Under the pieces are notes generated by a model that was not told the DNA's origin, searched no databases, and saw only the letters and a program-made list of their open reading frames with translations. DNA of 64,000 nt from Sebastes aleutianus. Its lineage: Eukaryota > Chordata > Actinopteri > Perciformes > Sebastidae. The number at the start of each line of letters is the position of its first letter. Within the stretch, counting starts at the first letter, position 1. Shown one piece after another: positions 10,843 to 23,363 of this stretch. Position numbers and translations under genes: made by a program. The stretch is from NCBI GenBank assembly GCA_916700875.1, contig CAKAKS010000066.1:35028490-35092489 (forward strand), in the 5' to 3' direction.

Positions 10843-12432
10843 TTTTCTTGATCCGTGTTATTGACGAAGGAATAGAAGAATATCAGTCTACCGTGAATTC
10901 TATAACTTGTTGTTCAACTTGAGGAAGATGTTTACCATACAAGACTTGCATTGAAATGAAATATTACAAGGGAGACACATTTGGCTAGTGTGGTTAACAT
11001 TTGAACTGTTTTCAGCATTTACCTGAGAAGTGTTCTCTATACACCTACAGTATGTACATGTAAGTTTGTTTAACCTCAGGTTGGGCTGAGCTGTGTGTTA
11101 AAACACTGCCTTAAAAACTTCCTAAAATGCTGTGGTGGTCTTTTTTCCGAATGGTTTCTAAAAGACGAGGCCTCAACGCTACTAAAACAACACTCCAAGT
11201 GTGAGCTTGATTTGCAATGAATTCAATATTTTAGTTACAAAATCAAAGCACGAGAAATTGTATATTTATTTTATAATACTTTTCACCATTTTTATATTGA
11301 ATGTACATACTTGACTTTGGATTATTTTTTGTTATCTTATTTACATTGTTATTGATCTTATTTCTTATTATTTAAGTTCTACTTATTTCATTATTATAAT
11401 AAAACTACGCCATTTGGAGTCAAAATTGTACCGTTTAGTTGTTTTTTATTGAGTTTATACTGTGCACAATGGTAGAATATGATGATGCACAGGGTAGATG
11501 TCATGGCTAAAGGCTCCACTGTGTGCACAGAGCCTCCTGTAGTGGATATCAGGAGTGTTTTAGAGCCAGATCCCCTTTCAAGAGGCAGAAAACCCATTTG
11601 GCACATTTTGGGTATCAAAGTGACCAAATGGAGAGTCCACTTGGTCCTATCCTGACTAAAACCTTTGTAGAATATATGTGCTTTGTGTTATTTATATCTG
11701 CTTTGGCACAGTTGTAGTCAAGGAGTTGCTGTCTCTGTGCATGGCATCATTGCTATAATGGTGTTATCCACTGTCTAATCTAGAGAACAGTTTAGTCCAG
11801 GATACAAATGTAAATGTTTCCTTTGGTTCATCACAGTTTACTCAGGCATAGTAACAGTCACAATGTTACTGACACTGGGGATGAATTCTCTGAGGTCTTA
11901 CCTATCCATAGAGACCAAGATCATGCATATAGACCTGGTAGTTGTGGAGCTATTGATTTATTTTGTGTATGTCTGTCTAGGCGAATCACACCTCTCAGCT
12001 TCCATAATCTTTCTTTATCCACGAAAGTCTTCTTTAACTGTCCTACGGTGACATTTTAGTGACATTTTCAGAGACAAATTAGTGCTCTGGAGCTACCAGT
12101 TGCCACAGTTTTTGACCATTATGGTTTGTGGGAGTTAGTAGCCTCACTCTAGGCCATGTCGGGAGACGGTTTGTAATTTATCATCCATTGAGATTTTCAC
12201 AGCCAGCCTGGAATTTCCCCCATCTTCTTCTTAGCCAAACTGCTTACTGCTTTCCGAACTGTAAAAGCCACAAAACTCCAACAGGATTTATGTAATGTTG
12301 TTTATGACTACCATATCCCAGTGCATTGGATTTTTTAAAAACGTAAATAACTTGTAAATGTATCTGTATGGATAATAGAAGGATATTTTGAAGGTATTTT
12401 CACTTCACTTTAAATTCTGTAAATTCAAACTG
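10843..12432. other. Intergenic, nothing recognised
   Basis: AT-rich, apparently single-copy sequence between the creb3l polyadenylation site and repeat A1. Short frames are present but none resembles a known family. Confidence 0.5.
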
Positions 12433-13030
12433 TTAAAGCTTCAGTAGGCAGAAAGTTTTTGGCATCATCGGGCCAAAATTCCATAATAATATTTCAGCAT
12501 ATTGTAATTCAAGTGTTCTGAGAGAAAATTAGACTTCTGCACCTCCTCATAGCTCTGTTTTCAGGCTTTAGAACATCTAGGCTGTGACGGAAGACTTTGA
12601 CCAATCACAGGTCATTTCAGAGAGAGCGTTCCTATTGAACATTACTATTGGCTGTTCATTCAAAGGAGACAGCTGTCAATCACTCGCGAACTTCGATCAA
12701 GCGCTGGTCAAATATGAATCAATATTCTGTTACTGTAATGCCTATTTCTCTCCTCAAATGTTTTCAGAAACATCTTGTAGTGTACTGTTTAGCTGTAAAA
12801 TGAGGACGTGTGCTCCGGCTGGTGGGCGGTGCTTGGTATTTCCTCAATTTATCGCAACATGGCTGCCGGGTCACAAACTTTCTCATTTTACAGCTAGACA
12901 CCTGAGGACACCGGAGCACACAGAGGCACATGATTACCTGTCTCATGCACTACTGTCAGGATATAGCGACCGTTTTATAAAATAACTTGTTTAATCATAT
13001 TTACTCCAATTCTACATACTTCAGCTTGAA
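12433..13030 (+). mobile_element. Family A TIR element, copy A1
   Basis: Starts TTAAAGCTTCAGTAGGCAGA and ends with the degenerate inverted form TTCTACATACTTCAGCTTGAA. Shared landmarks with A2-A4 are GACCAATCACAGGTCATTTC, GGGCGGTGCTTGGTATTTCC, AACATGGCTGCCGGGTCAC, CTTTCTCATTTTACAGCTA and ACTGTCAGGATATAGCGACC. No transposase is present, so it is non-autonomous. The central ~60 bp around GAGGACGTGTGCTCCGG differ from the other copies. Confidence 0.8.
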
Positions 13031-13427
13031 TTCAAAGATGTGTTGCTTTTTTCACTTGCCCATTCTTTCTATTTTTGTATCCTCCCACCATTTTCCTGTT
13101 CCCCTGTCTGGAAAACAATATTTGTCTGACTTTGGAAGTAACCTCAGCTTTCGGGGAATAACAACACATAGGGGGCTGTTTGGTGACTAACAAGTGTGAG
13201 ATTGGCTTCATGAGTCATGAGTTTATTCAACATGTTGAGACTGGTTGTGCAGTGAGGGGAAAGGTCACTCTCTGAACGAGCAGCAGGTGGCGGTGTCGCT
13301 CCAGATGTGTGACACTGAGTGCTCTGCTCTGGTGTGCAGCAGCTTCATATAGAGCCAGATATCATCATCTTAATTTGCATTCAAATAAATGTCAGAGTGG
13401 TTTGACTCATCAATTAACAAGAAACCT
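13031..13427. other. Intergenic, nothing recognised
   Basis: Unique-looking sequence between A1 and C1; GCAGCAGGTGGCGGTGTCGC near 13280 is a locally GC-rich patch. Confidence 0.4.
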
Positions 13428-13861
13428 TTAAAGGTCATATATTATAAAAAAGTGAGATTTTCATGTTTTTTTTTATTATAAAGCAGGCTTAAGTCCTCCA
13501 TTTGTGATGTCACAAATATACAATATTTAGACCCTTTACACAGATTTAAACGTAAACACTCTAAATGTGCCCCTGTTCATTCCTGGTTGCAGTGTATGTG
13601 AATGTCATCAGCTGACAGGAAGTACACATGGACCCAAGCTGTTGCCTATAGCAACGCAATTCTGGTGCAGTTTCGTTGCAATCCCGTCAAAATGCGCTAA
13701 AACGGTGTGTTTCAGACAGAGGGAAAATACAGGTATATTCAGGCTGACAGTATGAGGAAAATAAAGTTGTTTTTTTAACATTACAGCATGTAAACATGTT
13801 CTAGTAGAAACATAAAATACAAGTATGAACCTGAAAATGAGCACGATATGGGACCTTTAAA
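13428..13861 (-). mobile_element. Family C element, copy C1 (full length)
   Basis: Termini are TTTAAAGGTCATATATTATA and CGATATGGGACCTTTAAAGG, a short imperfect inverted repeat. On the minus strand the order is GGTCCCATATCGTGCTCATT, TTCTACTAGAACATGTTTAC, ACTTCCTGTCAGCTGATGAC and ATGTGTACTTCC. Copy C3 at 47936 shares these blocks. There is no coding capacity. Confidence 0.75.
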
Positions 13862-14529
13862 GGAAGCAGCAGAGTGAAACCTTCCTGTAATTAGTCCCGT
13901 CGGCTGTTAATGTCTCATCTGCATTAGACTCTATAGGAGACATCATTCTGAAGTATAGACAGCCAACCGGTGTGTAAACATGAGCAGCCTTCAGGCCTCT
14001 GTCTCTGAGGCCAGTGATGTTGGATGTAAACACGCACTGATCACATCAACTGGCCTGACTGGCGGCACGTGGCGCTTTTCGGGAGGGGCCCACGCGCATC
14101 TGTCGGGCATCTGCCGCAGGGGTGAGTGGACTGAGTGGGGTAATAAAGAGTGTGGGGCGCACGCACACACACACACACACACACACACAGGCCTACTCAC
14201 ACCCCCCCAGCCCGCCTGGTGAAAGGACCGGGTGGGGGGCAGGTGGAGGACGTGGTGGAGTATTGTTGAGACACAAAAGTCTCCTTTTCTCTCGACACGC
14301 GTCCAGTCAGACCAGCAATTAAAGCTTCCTTTACAACGGGCCAACAAAGAGCGGAGTGTGCCGACCGGCCACAAGCTGCTCTGCTCTGGTCACTCCTCCA
14401 TCAAGACATGATGTCTTCCTACAGTATGTTGGTCAGGACCGGCTCGCAGGTCTGGACCGGTTCTGCTCCTGAAGGCAGACTGTAGACAGCAGCACCGCCC
14501 TCTCTAACAACTAGTAGGCTATATACTGA
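13862..14529. other. Intergenic with (CA)n
   Basis: A (CA)n tract runs from about 14164 to 14189. The surrounding GC-rich DNA has open frames on both strands that arise from the CA repeat and high GC; no gene is recognised. Confidence 0.6.
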
Positions 14530-15110
14530 CAAGTTTATTTTATTAAGTATACTATATAGTTCACGTATATTTCCACGAAGTATACTTTATGTAGTAAGTA
14601 ATATCAATGTACTAGTAGTAGTAGTGTACTAATTCAATACTTCTTGGGACTAAATTGGCCCACCTTTTAGTTTATAAAAGTATACTTTTAAGTGTAAGAA
14701 CTGTAAACTAGTACACAACTACTTTATATCTAAGTTGTATTTTGTTTGCAACTATACTACAAGTGAATATGTATACTGTTATTGCAGTATTGCTGCAGTT
14801 ATAAACTTGTAACACACTTTTTAGTTTATGAAAGTACACTTTAAAGTACTCTCAATTTAATAGTTTTTATACTGCAGGCTTGTGTATACTTGTAGCCCAC
14901 TTTTTAGTTTATGAAAGTACACTTAACTTTTAGAACTTAGCCAATTATTAATGTATTACATAAACCTAGTAATTATGCACAACTACAACTAAACCAAGTA
15001 TTCTTAGACTTTTCTGTATACTTGTCTGTATAAACTAAGTATACTTAAATATATCTCTGATAAGTACATAAAAAAGTAAACTGAAAGTGTACTCTCTTAT
15101 TTTAAGTTTA
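14530..15110. repeat. Degenerate AAGTATACTT-type tandem repeat
   Basis: Palindromic cores such as AAGTATACTT and AAGTACACTT recur. A block of the form CCACTTTTTAGTTTATGAAA followed by GTACACTT recurs at about 14660, 14820 and 14900, some 80-160 bp apart. A diverged single copy of the same block lies at about 37070-37135. It looks like an old tandem array or a terminal-repeat-rich transposon remnant. Confidence 0.65.
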
Positions 15111-15139
15111 AAATGGTAATTTTGTAATGGGTTATGTAT

Positions 15140-15315
15140 GAATAATGGTGATGTGTTTTGTTTTTTTTGTCTGATGGGTCTCACTTGTCTGTCTGTCTAT
15201 GGTAACAGTATGTCTATTGTATCTCTATACTTTTTCTCAAAATGAGCTGCCTATGGATGCAAAATGAATTTCAGTGCAAACTGATAATAAAGTTGTATCG
15301 TATTGTATGGTATCA
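15140..15315 (+). mobile_element. Probable 3' tail of a non-LTR retrotransposon
   Basis: GGATGCAAAATGAATTTCAG, then CAAACTGATAATAAAG, then a short TATCGTATTG tandem tail resembles fish LINE 3' ends that finish in a simple repeat. No reverse transcriptase sequence is attached, as expected for 5'-truncated copies. Confidence 0.45.
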
Positions 15316-16500
15316 TATAAGTAAGCCAACTTGAATAAACTTCTATTTGGTAATCGTGTTGAGTAACCGGTTGAGAGGATGCACGCGCATGCAGGTGCAC
15401 CATCAACAAGCTGTTTATTGAGGGCAACTTAGGCAAGGCTAGACATCAGGGAAAGTCTGGACAGGCTATATATAACTCACAGCAGTGATTCCCCACGCTG
15501 GGGAAGTCCAGATTGTTCCACAGTTTATCATGGAATAGATTCATTTCTCCACACAGCTTTCCTTTGACTAATCTGCATAGTAACATTCTCACCTGTAGGA
15601 CGGTTTGACATGCAGCCTATTGGTCTAGTTCTATAACTGTCATGGGAAAACATCACTTGGTGCTTATCAATGACATAACCTGCAAACACAAGGCAGGGTT
15701 CCTGGTATTCAGAGATGGAGTGGTAAATAAACTATGACCTCCACCTTTGATCATCACAATCACATTAGGGTGAATTAGCCTAATGTGACACCCAGCACCA
15801 CTCTGAAATCTCCAGGATGTGTTCTAATCAAACCAAAAAAAGAAAATGCAGATATCACACTCATAACAGAAATGGTAGACATATCAGTACTCTAATGCCA
15901 AGTTGTCTCAGACTAATCCTGATTTTCTAATGTGGGACAGTCATGTCCGAAATGCGGGACACTGAAAAGTCTGTTAAAAGACCTAAAAATCATCTTAATT
16001 AATGTAGCAAACACTCAATGATCCCATGTTCAGTCATGTGACCACTTACAGTGTTATTGCTGTTACAAAACCTCAGCTTATAGGTGTGGATGTTGCATAG
16101 AAAATCACACAACATCAAACAATAAGAGTATAAACTATAACAAATATAATGACTATAACCGTTTTGAAGCATTTAGGCATAGAAAGACATTCAATGTTTG
16201 TATTGACTTGTATTTGTTTGAGGAAGACCTACACCCACAGTGTCCCACTTTATGGCAACTCACCCTATTAAAAAAAACTATAAATAAATAGGATGCTTAA
16301 TATGATTTCTGTTTATTCTTCATATCCCATGATTTATATGCATTATAAATAGGTCATAAACATCCATACATATAGAGACTGTATAGTGTGAGCAGCAGGC
16401 TGATGAAAGTCCACCGTAAAGTCACTGTGGTGATGTTGGATGTTGACGAGACGAGCAGGAATCGGTGGTGGGTGGTGTGGGGGGGGGGGGGGGCATTTCT
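15316..16500. other. Intergenic upstream of gadd45g
   Basis: Mostly AT-rich with no recognised gene. A pure G run sits near 16480-16493, at the boundary with the GC-rich promoter region. Confidence 0.5.
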
Positions 16501-16521
16501 TGAAAGGTTGTAATCTGTCCC

Positions 16522-16690
16522 CACGTGGGCTTGTCAACAAGCTCCCGGTAAACTGTTCGGGGACTTTTGCTGTCCTCCCTCAGCCCGGCCGCTCTGAGCC
16601 AATGGTCGGAGCCGTGCGCGGAACAGACCGCCCCTTGCCGAGAAACTCCGCCGCTCCGCTATAAAAACACCCACAGCCTGTTCCGAGCTC
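16522..16690 (+). promoter_or_regulatory. gadd45g promoter
   Basis: A TATAAAAA box lies at 16660-16667, about 130 bp before the start codon, predicting a start of transcription near 16690. Upstream are a CCAAT box at 16599-16603, an E-box CACGTG at 16522-16527 and GGGGACTTTT at 16559-16568, which resembles an NF-kappaB half-site. The region is GC-rich against its surroundings. TATA plus compact promoter elements fits an immediate-early stress gene. Confidence 0.75.
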
Positions 16691-16793
16691 AGAATAACAC
16701 CAGAGACCAACTCAGACAGACTAACACAGACAACCACACAGCCTTTCTTTACTCTTCACTGCAAAGATCCGCGATCGCACTTGGATTATAACT

Positions 16794-17652
16794 ATGACTC
16801 TGGAAGAGATCCGCGGACAAGAGAACAACATGGAACACGTAGACAGGTAAATAGTCACGGATACAACGCACATTATTCCAGCTTGTTTGGCTTGTTTTCT
16901 ACCTGTTTCTATCTGTATGTGCCGGTGTACTGACGGTGTGTGTTGTTCTGTGTGCAGGGTGCAGAGTGCAGGCGCAGCGCTGGAGGAGCTGCTGCTCGCT
17001 GCGAACAAACACGACTACCTCACTGTGGGAGTCTACGAGTCCGCTAAAGTCATGAATGTGTAAGTATTGCAATGCGTCATGTGTTTAACTACGAGTGACA
17101 TGTTTTTTAATTTCCAGCCTATAAGCATGAGAGAGTTGTGTTCTGACATCTTGTCCTATCTCCTGTCCACCACAGAGACCCAGACAGCGTGGCGTTCTGC
17201 GTCCTCGCCACCGACGACGAGTACGAGTGTGACATCGCTCTGCAGATCCACTTCACCCTCATCCAGGCTTTCTGCTTCGACAACGACATCAACGTGGTGC
17301 GCGTCAACGACATCGAGCGCCTGGCAGACCTCGTGAGCGCAGACGAGCCCGGCGAGCCCAAGGACGCGCATTGCATTCTGGTCACGGTACGTTCCCCAGC
17401 CTGGAGCACCCACTCAGGCAGCCAGTGAATCATGCATGCATCACTTCTCTGTCTGAAGATTCTGCACACCAAGTTCCTGCATGTCTGCTTGTAGCTATGC
17501 CTCATGTGTTCTGACTGTAAATCTGCTTGTTCTTTCAGAGCCCCAGTGCCAACCCGTGGAAAGACCCCGCTCTGGACAAGCTGGGTCTGTTCTGTGAGGA
17601 GAGCCGCAGCGTGTACGACTGGGTGCCCACCATCACGCTCCCAGAGCGCTGA
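16794..17652 (+). CDS. gadd45g: GADD45 family protein, closest to GADD45G
   Basis: Four exons: 16794-16846, 16958-17059, 17176-17386 and 17539-17652, all GT-AG and in phase, encoding 159 aa, the length I recall for human GADD45G. It starts MTLEEIRGQ and contains VGVYESAKVMNVDPDSV, the DIALQIHFTLIQAFC core of the L7Ae-like Gadd45 fold, and ends FCEESRSVYDWVPTITLPER. The RGQ start, HCILV and WKDPALDKL blocks favour the G paralogue over A or B. An acidic DDEYECD patch near residue 70 is typical. Family members are small nuclear/cytoplasmic stress proteins that bind MAP3K4, CDK1, PCNA and p21 and have been linked to DNA demethylation. Which teleost duplicate (ga or gb) this is cannot be told. Intron sizes of about 110-150 bp are very compact. 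Confidence 0.95.
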
Positions 17653-18350
17653 AACGACATGCCACTAACAATGCTTCACATGATGAAGATGATGAAAAGA
17701 AAGTGAAGAAGCTGAGCCTCAGTTTGGGGGGGCATCAAGCCTTTCTGCCTCACGTATCTGGATTAAGAGGCTGCAGCTGTGTAACCCCCTCCTGCAAGAG
17801 CACAACCTTACAGTGCATTCTGGGTCAGCACGTTGGTTCTGGATTACCCCGAGGACGGGTTCAAGTTCAGAGGTCAAGTGTGGACTGGGTCGGGTGAATG
17901 TGGAGTGGACAGAAAGCCTGATGGACACTGAGAAGGAGTTGGACTGTACTGCAGAGTGCATGAAGAGAAGAGAAGTGGCGGCCCTGTTGATGCCCTACAT
18001 AAAAAGGCATTGGGGAACCGAGCGGAGAAGGTCACAGAGACTTTGCAAGAAATGGACTTGTGAAAGTGCAGAAGCTGGACTGGATCTCATTAGAGGGGAA
18101 TGAGGAAGACTCCGGAAGAGGGTGTCTGAAAATGTCTAAATGGACTATACTTTTCTTTTCCAGCGCAGGCGATCAGGAATTTCTTGGAATAAGCAGACTT
18201 TGCTTGCAAATCCTGATTTGAGCTGTGTCTGAACCTCTCACGGACTATTATTTTTACTTTCAAATGTGCAGACAAATATGCAATATTGTTTGAATTGTAC
18301 TCATTTATTTTTTTAATGTTTTGTGAATAAACATTTGAAACTCACCCTCT
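17653..18350 (+). other. 3' UTR of gadd45g with polyA signal
   Basis: AATAAA is at 18326-18331 in TGTGAATAAACATTTG. Just before it are AU-rich stretches (ATTTATTTTTTTAATG, TATTATTTTTACTTTC), consistent with the short-lived mRNAs of this family. Small open frames inside it are incidental. Confidence 0.8.
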
Positions 18351-19303
18351 TCTTGTCAGAAGTGTTATTTGTCCTTTGCATTAAGCTTCACAGACCAACA
18401 GGCACTGAAGGTTAGCTGAGTTGCAGCAGAGTGTGGGAGGTGACAGCAGATCACACAGATATAGGAGTCTATCAGGAAGTGCTGCTCGACTTCAGTTCCA
18501 CAGTAAAAGAGGAGATTAAAATGTGGGTGGCTGACGTAACGTTGGGTGGCTGTGAGAAAGAGAGAGAGTAGTTACAACATAATGCTGCTTGTGACGTGCT
18601 CTTTCCAGGCACTGACCTTATACTGCTCACAAACCAGCTGCTTTATACGACAGCTTGCACAATCGTTGCAGCCAGAATGGAGGCTGAGGCTGGGGGGGCC
18701 TGCAGGAGAGAGCTTTCTTTTGTCTTCTGTGCACAGACAGCTGAGGCTAGAAAGGTCTGTGTGTCAGTGGGTAGTGGGGTTAGCTGTAGTTTTGTGCATC
18801 CAAGTGGAACAAGGAGACTGTATGGAATTAATAACCCACTTTTCCTCTGCTGTAGAGCCCCGAAACTTAACTTAGATGCAATAATGCATCTATATTGGTT
18901 TTCATGCATGGAAGTTCAGTTTAATAAACCCTGCAAAGGCTTAACAAATACATGCAAACCATTAGGCAACACACTTGGGGATAGTGCTTTTTGCATGTGC
19001 ACACACAGCCACGTGCAATCGCACATTAGAAATACTGGAAACGGAGCTGAATCGTAGCAGAAACGAGGGTCAGCGAGATCATCGGCTGTAGGTAAAGGGA
19101 AGTGTGTGTGAGCGCTGCGGTCGGCTCTGAGCTGAGGCTGACAGTAAAGGGGCGGCCCACATCAAACAGATAGCAGACTTCAGAGGAACTCATCTCGCTT
19201 TTTCTTGGCAGCCCCTCGGCCTCCAGCCAAACCGCTGGTCGTACCCTGCATGTGTGCACACATGAACACACAGCTGCACACAAGCATGAATGAGCACCTG
19301 CAT

Positions 19304-19340
<37 letters not shown>

Positions 19341-20810
19341 TACTCACAAACACACACACACACACACACAAGCAAAGGAGGCAGTCCCTCTCTGCTAAGA
19401 CTGATATCAAGTAACAGCTCAGCGTTCTAAGAACAGAGGAAGCTTCACTCAGACAGAAAAAAGAACAAGTTATAGAGAAAGAGTAAAGGGACTTTCCGTG
19501 TGCATTAATATCTGCACTGCTAGACATATGGGAGACTTGAGTAAATTACCATAAAACAAAACTGGTCATTTTCTTACATGCACTGTCAAAACTGTAACTA
19601 GACTGGGAATATCAGTCTTGATATGAAGACCAGTGTGGCTTGTGATGACTATTAGTCTGTGGTTGCTGCACTCTGGCTGCTATGATCAAACATGAAGCCT
19701 GTGTCTGAGTGAAAGTTGAAATACAGGATCTTGTGAAATTTACCTAGAAGTCCCAGCCAACTCACAGGGTAGATTGGGACACATTTCAAATAATAATTCA
19801 TAATGTAAACAACAAAGGATTGAAAGTATTTTTTATCTAACACAAAAAGCATCCAAAATATTCCTGGTGTTTTGTCTATGCAGGTCAGTGTTCTTCAGGC
19901 AGCCTTTCCTGTTTTTCTGCCAGGAAAGAAAAAAGGCTACAAGCAACAATAGCAGTGGCAGTCCTGTCTAATCGTGACCTGTTTTGGGGGAAAAAAGCAA
20001 TATTTAATGCCCCAGATAAAACCCATTTTCTCAAGAATATAAATGTTGACCGTTTCGTTGTGCTTCGGGTAAACGAAGTTTTGCTAAGTGTATGGTAGTT
20101 ACAATTAAGGACTAAGTGTATTGTTGACTAAATCCTTGACCTACTTTGGATAAAAGTCACATTGATGGTCTTTGTGATGGATCAGATTTGTCTTTGTGCT
20201 CTCTAAAACCTTGTTTCTCCACGTCTGCATCACTCAGGCCTTCATTATCTGCTATCTCAACCCTAATTCCTGTTGCAGCAACTCATGCAAGCCCTATGCA
20301 AGACTGAAAAACAACAACATGCCTGTTTTTCATGCTATGTTCCTTTTGGCAACAGGTGTATGTGGGCCAGCAGAGAACAAAAAAAAAAAATACTGTAAAG
20401 GCTTCCTTTGCCTCGGCTGCTGCTATTTATATGGAGTTAACAAACATCTTGTCCCTGTGTTGGCTGTGGTGCCAATGCCTGGAGCAACAGTCCAGACTGT
20501 CTGAGCGAGGTCTGAGCCAGAGCTGGTCCAGAGCTACGATAGACTGAGAGGGAGGGAGGGAGCGAGACCAGACAGATGTGTGCTCCGACTTAGAACCTTT
20601 AGTGTTTTCAACTGTAGCACAGAAAGACGGTCAACATCAAGCAACAGTTTACTCCAGAGTGCATCCAGACTCTTTCTTCTTCTTCTTCTTCTTCCTATAA
20701 AGTGCTGGTAATGAGTTTTCCTCTCTTTCACATAGGCCGTAATAACCCAGACATAATATTAACTTATCCCTGATGGACCTACAACAATCACTATTTATTT
20801 AGATGATTAA
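18351..20810. other. Intergenic; CA and CTT microsatellites only
   Basis: A (CA)n tract with interruptions runs from about 19298 to 19371 and a (CTT)n from about 20676 to 20695. Every longer open frame here overlaps these simple repeats or lacks family resemblance. No gene seen. Confidence 0.6.
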
Positions 20811-21187
20811 AGGAAATGTGCTTATTCAATCTTTTGTCGAGAGTTAGATGAAAGGATCGATATCACACGCATATCTGTCAATATGAAGCCTGCAACCGGT
20901 TAGCTTAGCTTAGCGTAAAGACTGGGAACAGAGGGAATCAGCTAGCCTGGCTCTGACCAAAGGTAAAATCCACCTACCAGCAGCTCTAAAGCTCACCATT
21001 TAACCCATTATATTTAATCCAAGTGTAAAAACAACACATTTTACTGGGGATTATGTGCGGGGCTATTTACTGGCTAGAAATCGCAACCATCACAGTGACA
21101 ACAGAACTCCAGACGATGGATCCAACTGGTATCAATTTTCTCATCTAACTCTCAGCAAGAAGGTAAATAAGCTTATGTCCCAAAATG
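20811..21187. mobile_element. Family H TIR element, copy H1
   Basis: The left end (GTGCTTATTCAATC ... GTCGAGAGTTAGATGA) and the right end (TCATCTAACTCTCAGCAAGA ... AATAAGCTTAT) are inverted for about 45 bp. Internal landmarks are CCGGTTAGCTTAGCTTAGCG, TAAAGACTGGGAACAG and CAGCTAGCCTGGCTCTG. I recognise this as a very common teleost non-autonomous DNA element. Confidence 0.82.
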
Positions 21188-21221
21188 TTTAACTTTTTCT
21201 GTAACCATTCGTAAGCTGTAT

Positions 21222-21795
21222 GTAAAGCTGCAGCAGGTAGAAATGGGGCAAATATTATTAAAAAAAATATATTTTTATAAAACGGTCACTATATCCTGAC
21301 AGTAGTGCATGAGACAGGTAATCTGAAAAAAAAAATCATGTGCTTCTGTGTCCTCCGGTGCTCCTAACGGCATCTGCAAGATTTTACAGACTGGAGGAAA
21401 ACAACCAATCAGAGCTGATCTGGAGTCTGCTGACCAGCTGCCGGCGATGAGAGTAACAAGTCAATCACTCAGGAACTCCGACCAAACGGTCAAACTAGGC
21501 AGCGCTCATCAATATTTGTCATCTTGTAGTGTACTGTTTAGCTGTAAAATGAGAACATTTGTGACCCGGCAGCCATGAGCACAGCCAATAGGAACGCTCT
21601 CTCTCTGAGATGACCTGTGATTGGCCAAAGTCTTCTGTCACGGGCTAGATTTTCTAAAGCCTGAAAACAGAGCCATGAGGAGGAGCAGAAGTCTAGTTAT
21701 CTCTCAGAGCACTTGAATGACAATATGCTGAAAGGTTATTATGGATTTTTTTGCCAATAGAGATGCCAAAAATGTGTTGCCTACTGAAGCTTTAA
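21222..21795 (-). mobile_element. Family A TIR element, copy A2 (inverted)
   Basis: Starts GTAAAGCTGCAGCAGGTAGA and ends TTGCCTACTGAAGCTTTAA, the reverse of A1 and A3. Shared blocks on the minus strand are GAGAGATAACTAGACTTCTG, CATGGCTGCCGGGTCAC and TACAGCTAAACAGTACACTA. Non-coding. Confidence 0.82.
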
Positions 21796-21856
21796 GAGCA
21801 GAAATAGTTTGAGATTGAAATAATAAAGTCCCAAAATGATTCTCACTAATCACTAA

Positions 21857-22376
21857 TGGTACGTGTCCACATAGGTGTTTTTGGACGCGAGGGATTGCCT
21901 CGCTCCCAGCATCAGTGCCAAGTGCCTATAGCACCAGTAGGCTCTAGGCACTAGGCACCTGATTGGACGAACGCTTTCCTGCGTGGGCTGCTGCTCCCGG
22001 TTTTCAAACCGGAACCAACATGGCGGCCCATTTGGAAAACTTTTTCTTGTATATTACGAAAATAGTTCACCGAAATGTGTTTCTGAAAACATTTTAGGTA
22101 AGAAATAAGCCATGCAGTTACTGAATTTGTCTTCATTTTAGATCGACAACGGTTAGTTTAATTTTTTTTTAGAGTTTCTAGAAGAGGCGAGTCGCACCGG
22201 ACGCCCCTGATTTACATAAAGTAGCATAGACCTCAACTTTATCCAAATAAGGAGTGGGCAACGTTACGGTCCGTCTCTCGAAATGCAACGTTATGCTATC
22301 AGAATGCATTGCACCGCTGCTTACATAGACCATGAATGGGAGGCGTGGAAAGGACAGATCCTTTGGACACGTACCA
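21857..22376. mobile_element. ~520-bp TIR element (GGTACGTGTCC ends)
   Basis: The left end TGGTACGTGTCCACATAGG and right end CCTTTGGACACGTACCA are an imperfect ~17-bp inverted repeat. The interior contains CCAACATGGCGGCCCATTTG and an open 96-codon minus-strand frame that overlaps the end and has no recognised family. Probably a non-autonomous DNA transposon; superfamily unknown. Confidence 0.65.
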
Positions 22377-23325
22377 AGGACCACTGTTTCCGACTGAGCA
22401 ATGCTTTCATCCATGGCCTGGTCTACTGAAGCCAATGCTGCAGCTTTTCCACCAAAATTCTCAAACACTTAACCCTTTTTATTGGATGTGCACACAGAAC
22501 ATTCAAACATATTGAGAGAGGAAATATAATGCACATGATAATATTTAGATATTTGTTTTAAGCTATAAAATGTGTCTTGGGGTGTTATAACACCACACAA
22601 TGTTTGCTGCTTGACTATTTTAACCCCGGTGAAATATTACAGTACGTGTTTCCATATTGGGATGTAATTCCCAGACTTGTGGTTCAACTGTAAATGCTAA
22701 ACGCTTCAGAGGTACTTTGGTATAGAGTGATACTCCGTCCTTCCCAGAGCCATTACTTTCATGGGGAGCTGTGGTCCCTTCTTCCCATTCCCTTCTCCAT
22801 CTCACTTACAGTAACCACAGCGAGATGAGATTACACGATGAGCTGGCAGGCAGCATCCCCTCTCACCCCACCCAGCTCTGAGCCTCTCTCCCTCTCTCTC
22901 TTATGGGCAGATCGGTACCATGAGCTCATGGCCCAGCTGGTTCTGGCAGGCAGAGGAGAGAGATAGATAGATGGATGGATGGTGTTGGGTGTCTCTATAA
23001 TCTAAGTATGTGTCACTCACTGGAGAGATGAGCTGCACCCATGGCTGCTCCTGCTCCTGCTGTTGCCTCAATTTACAGTGAGCTCACGCCTCAGAGGCCG
23101 TGTGTGTGGTGAGCCAGCACAATACGCAACTTTCAAAAAAGTTCTTAGATTCACAGCGCAGGGAATTTCTCATCGCTGCGGTGGCCAAGGTGATTTTAGT
23201 TCAGCAACATGTGCACACACTGAGGCAGCTGTTTGTGAGAAATTACTCTCAGTATGAACTGACGCGGGTGGTTTTTGAGTTTTGTGGTTGCGGTTAAGCT
23301 GAGGTAGCTGTACATTTTGAAGCAT

Positions 23326-23363
<38 letters not shown>

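Noticed and set aside
17703..18103. Open frames downstream of gadd45g as separate genes
   Set aside because: They sit in the gadd45g 3' UTR before its AATAAA and show no motif.
22178..22468. 96-codon minus-strand frame
   Set aside because: It crosses the end of a TIR element and resembles no protein family; GC-rich repeats often hold such frames.
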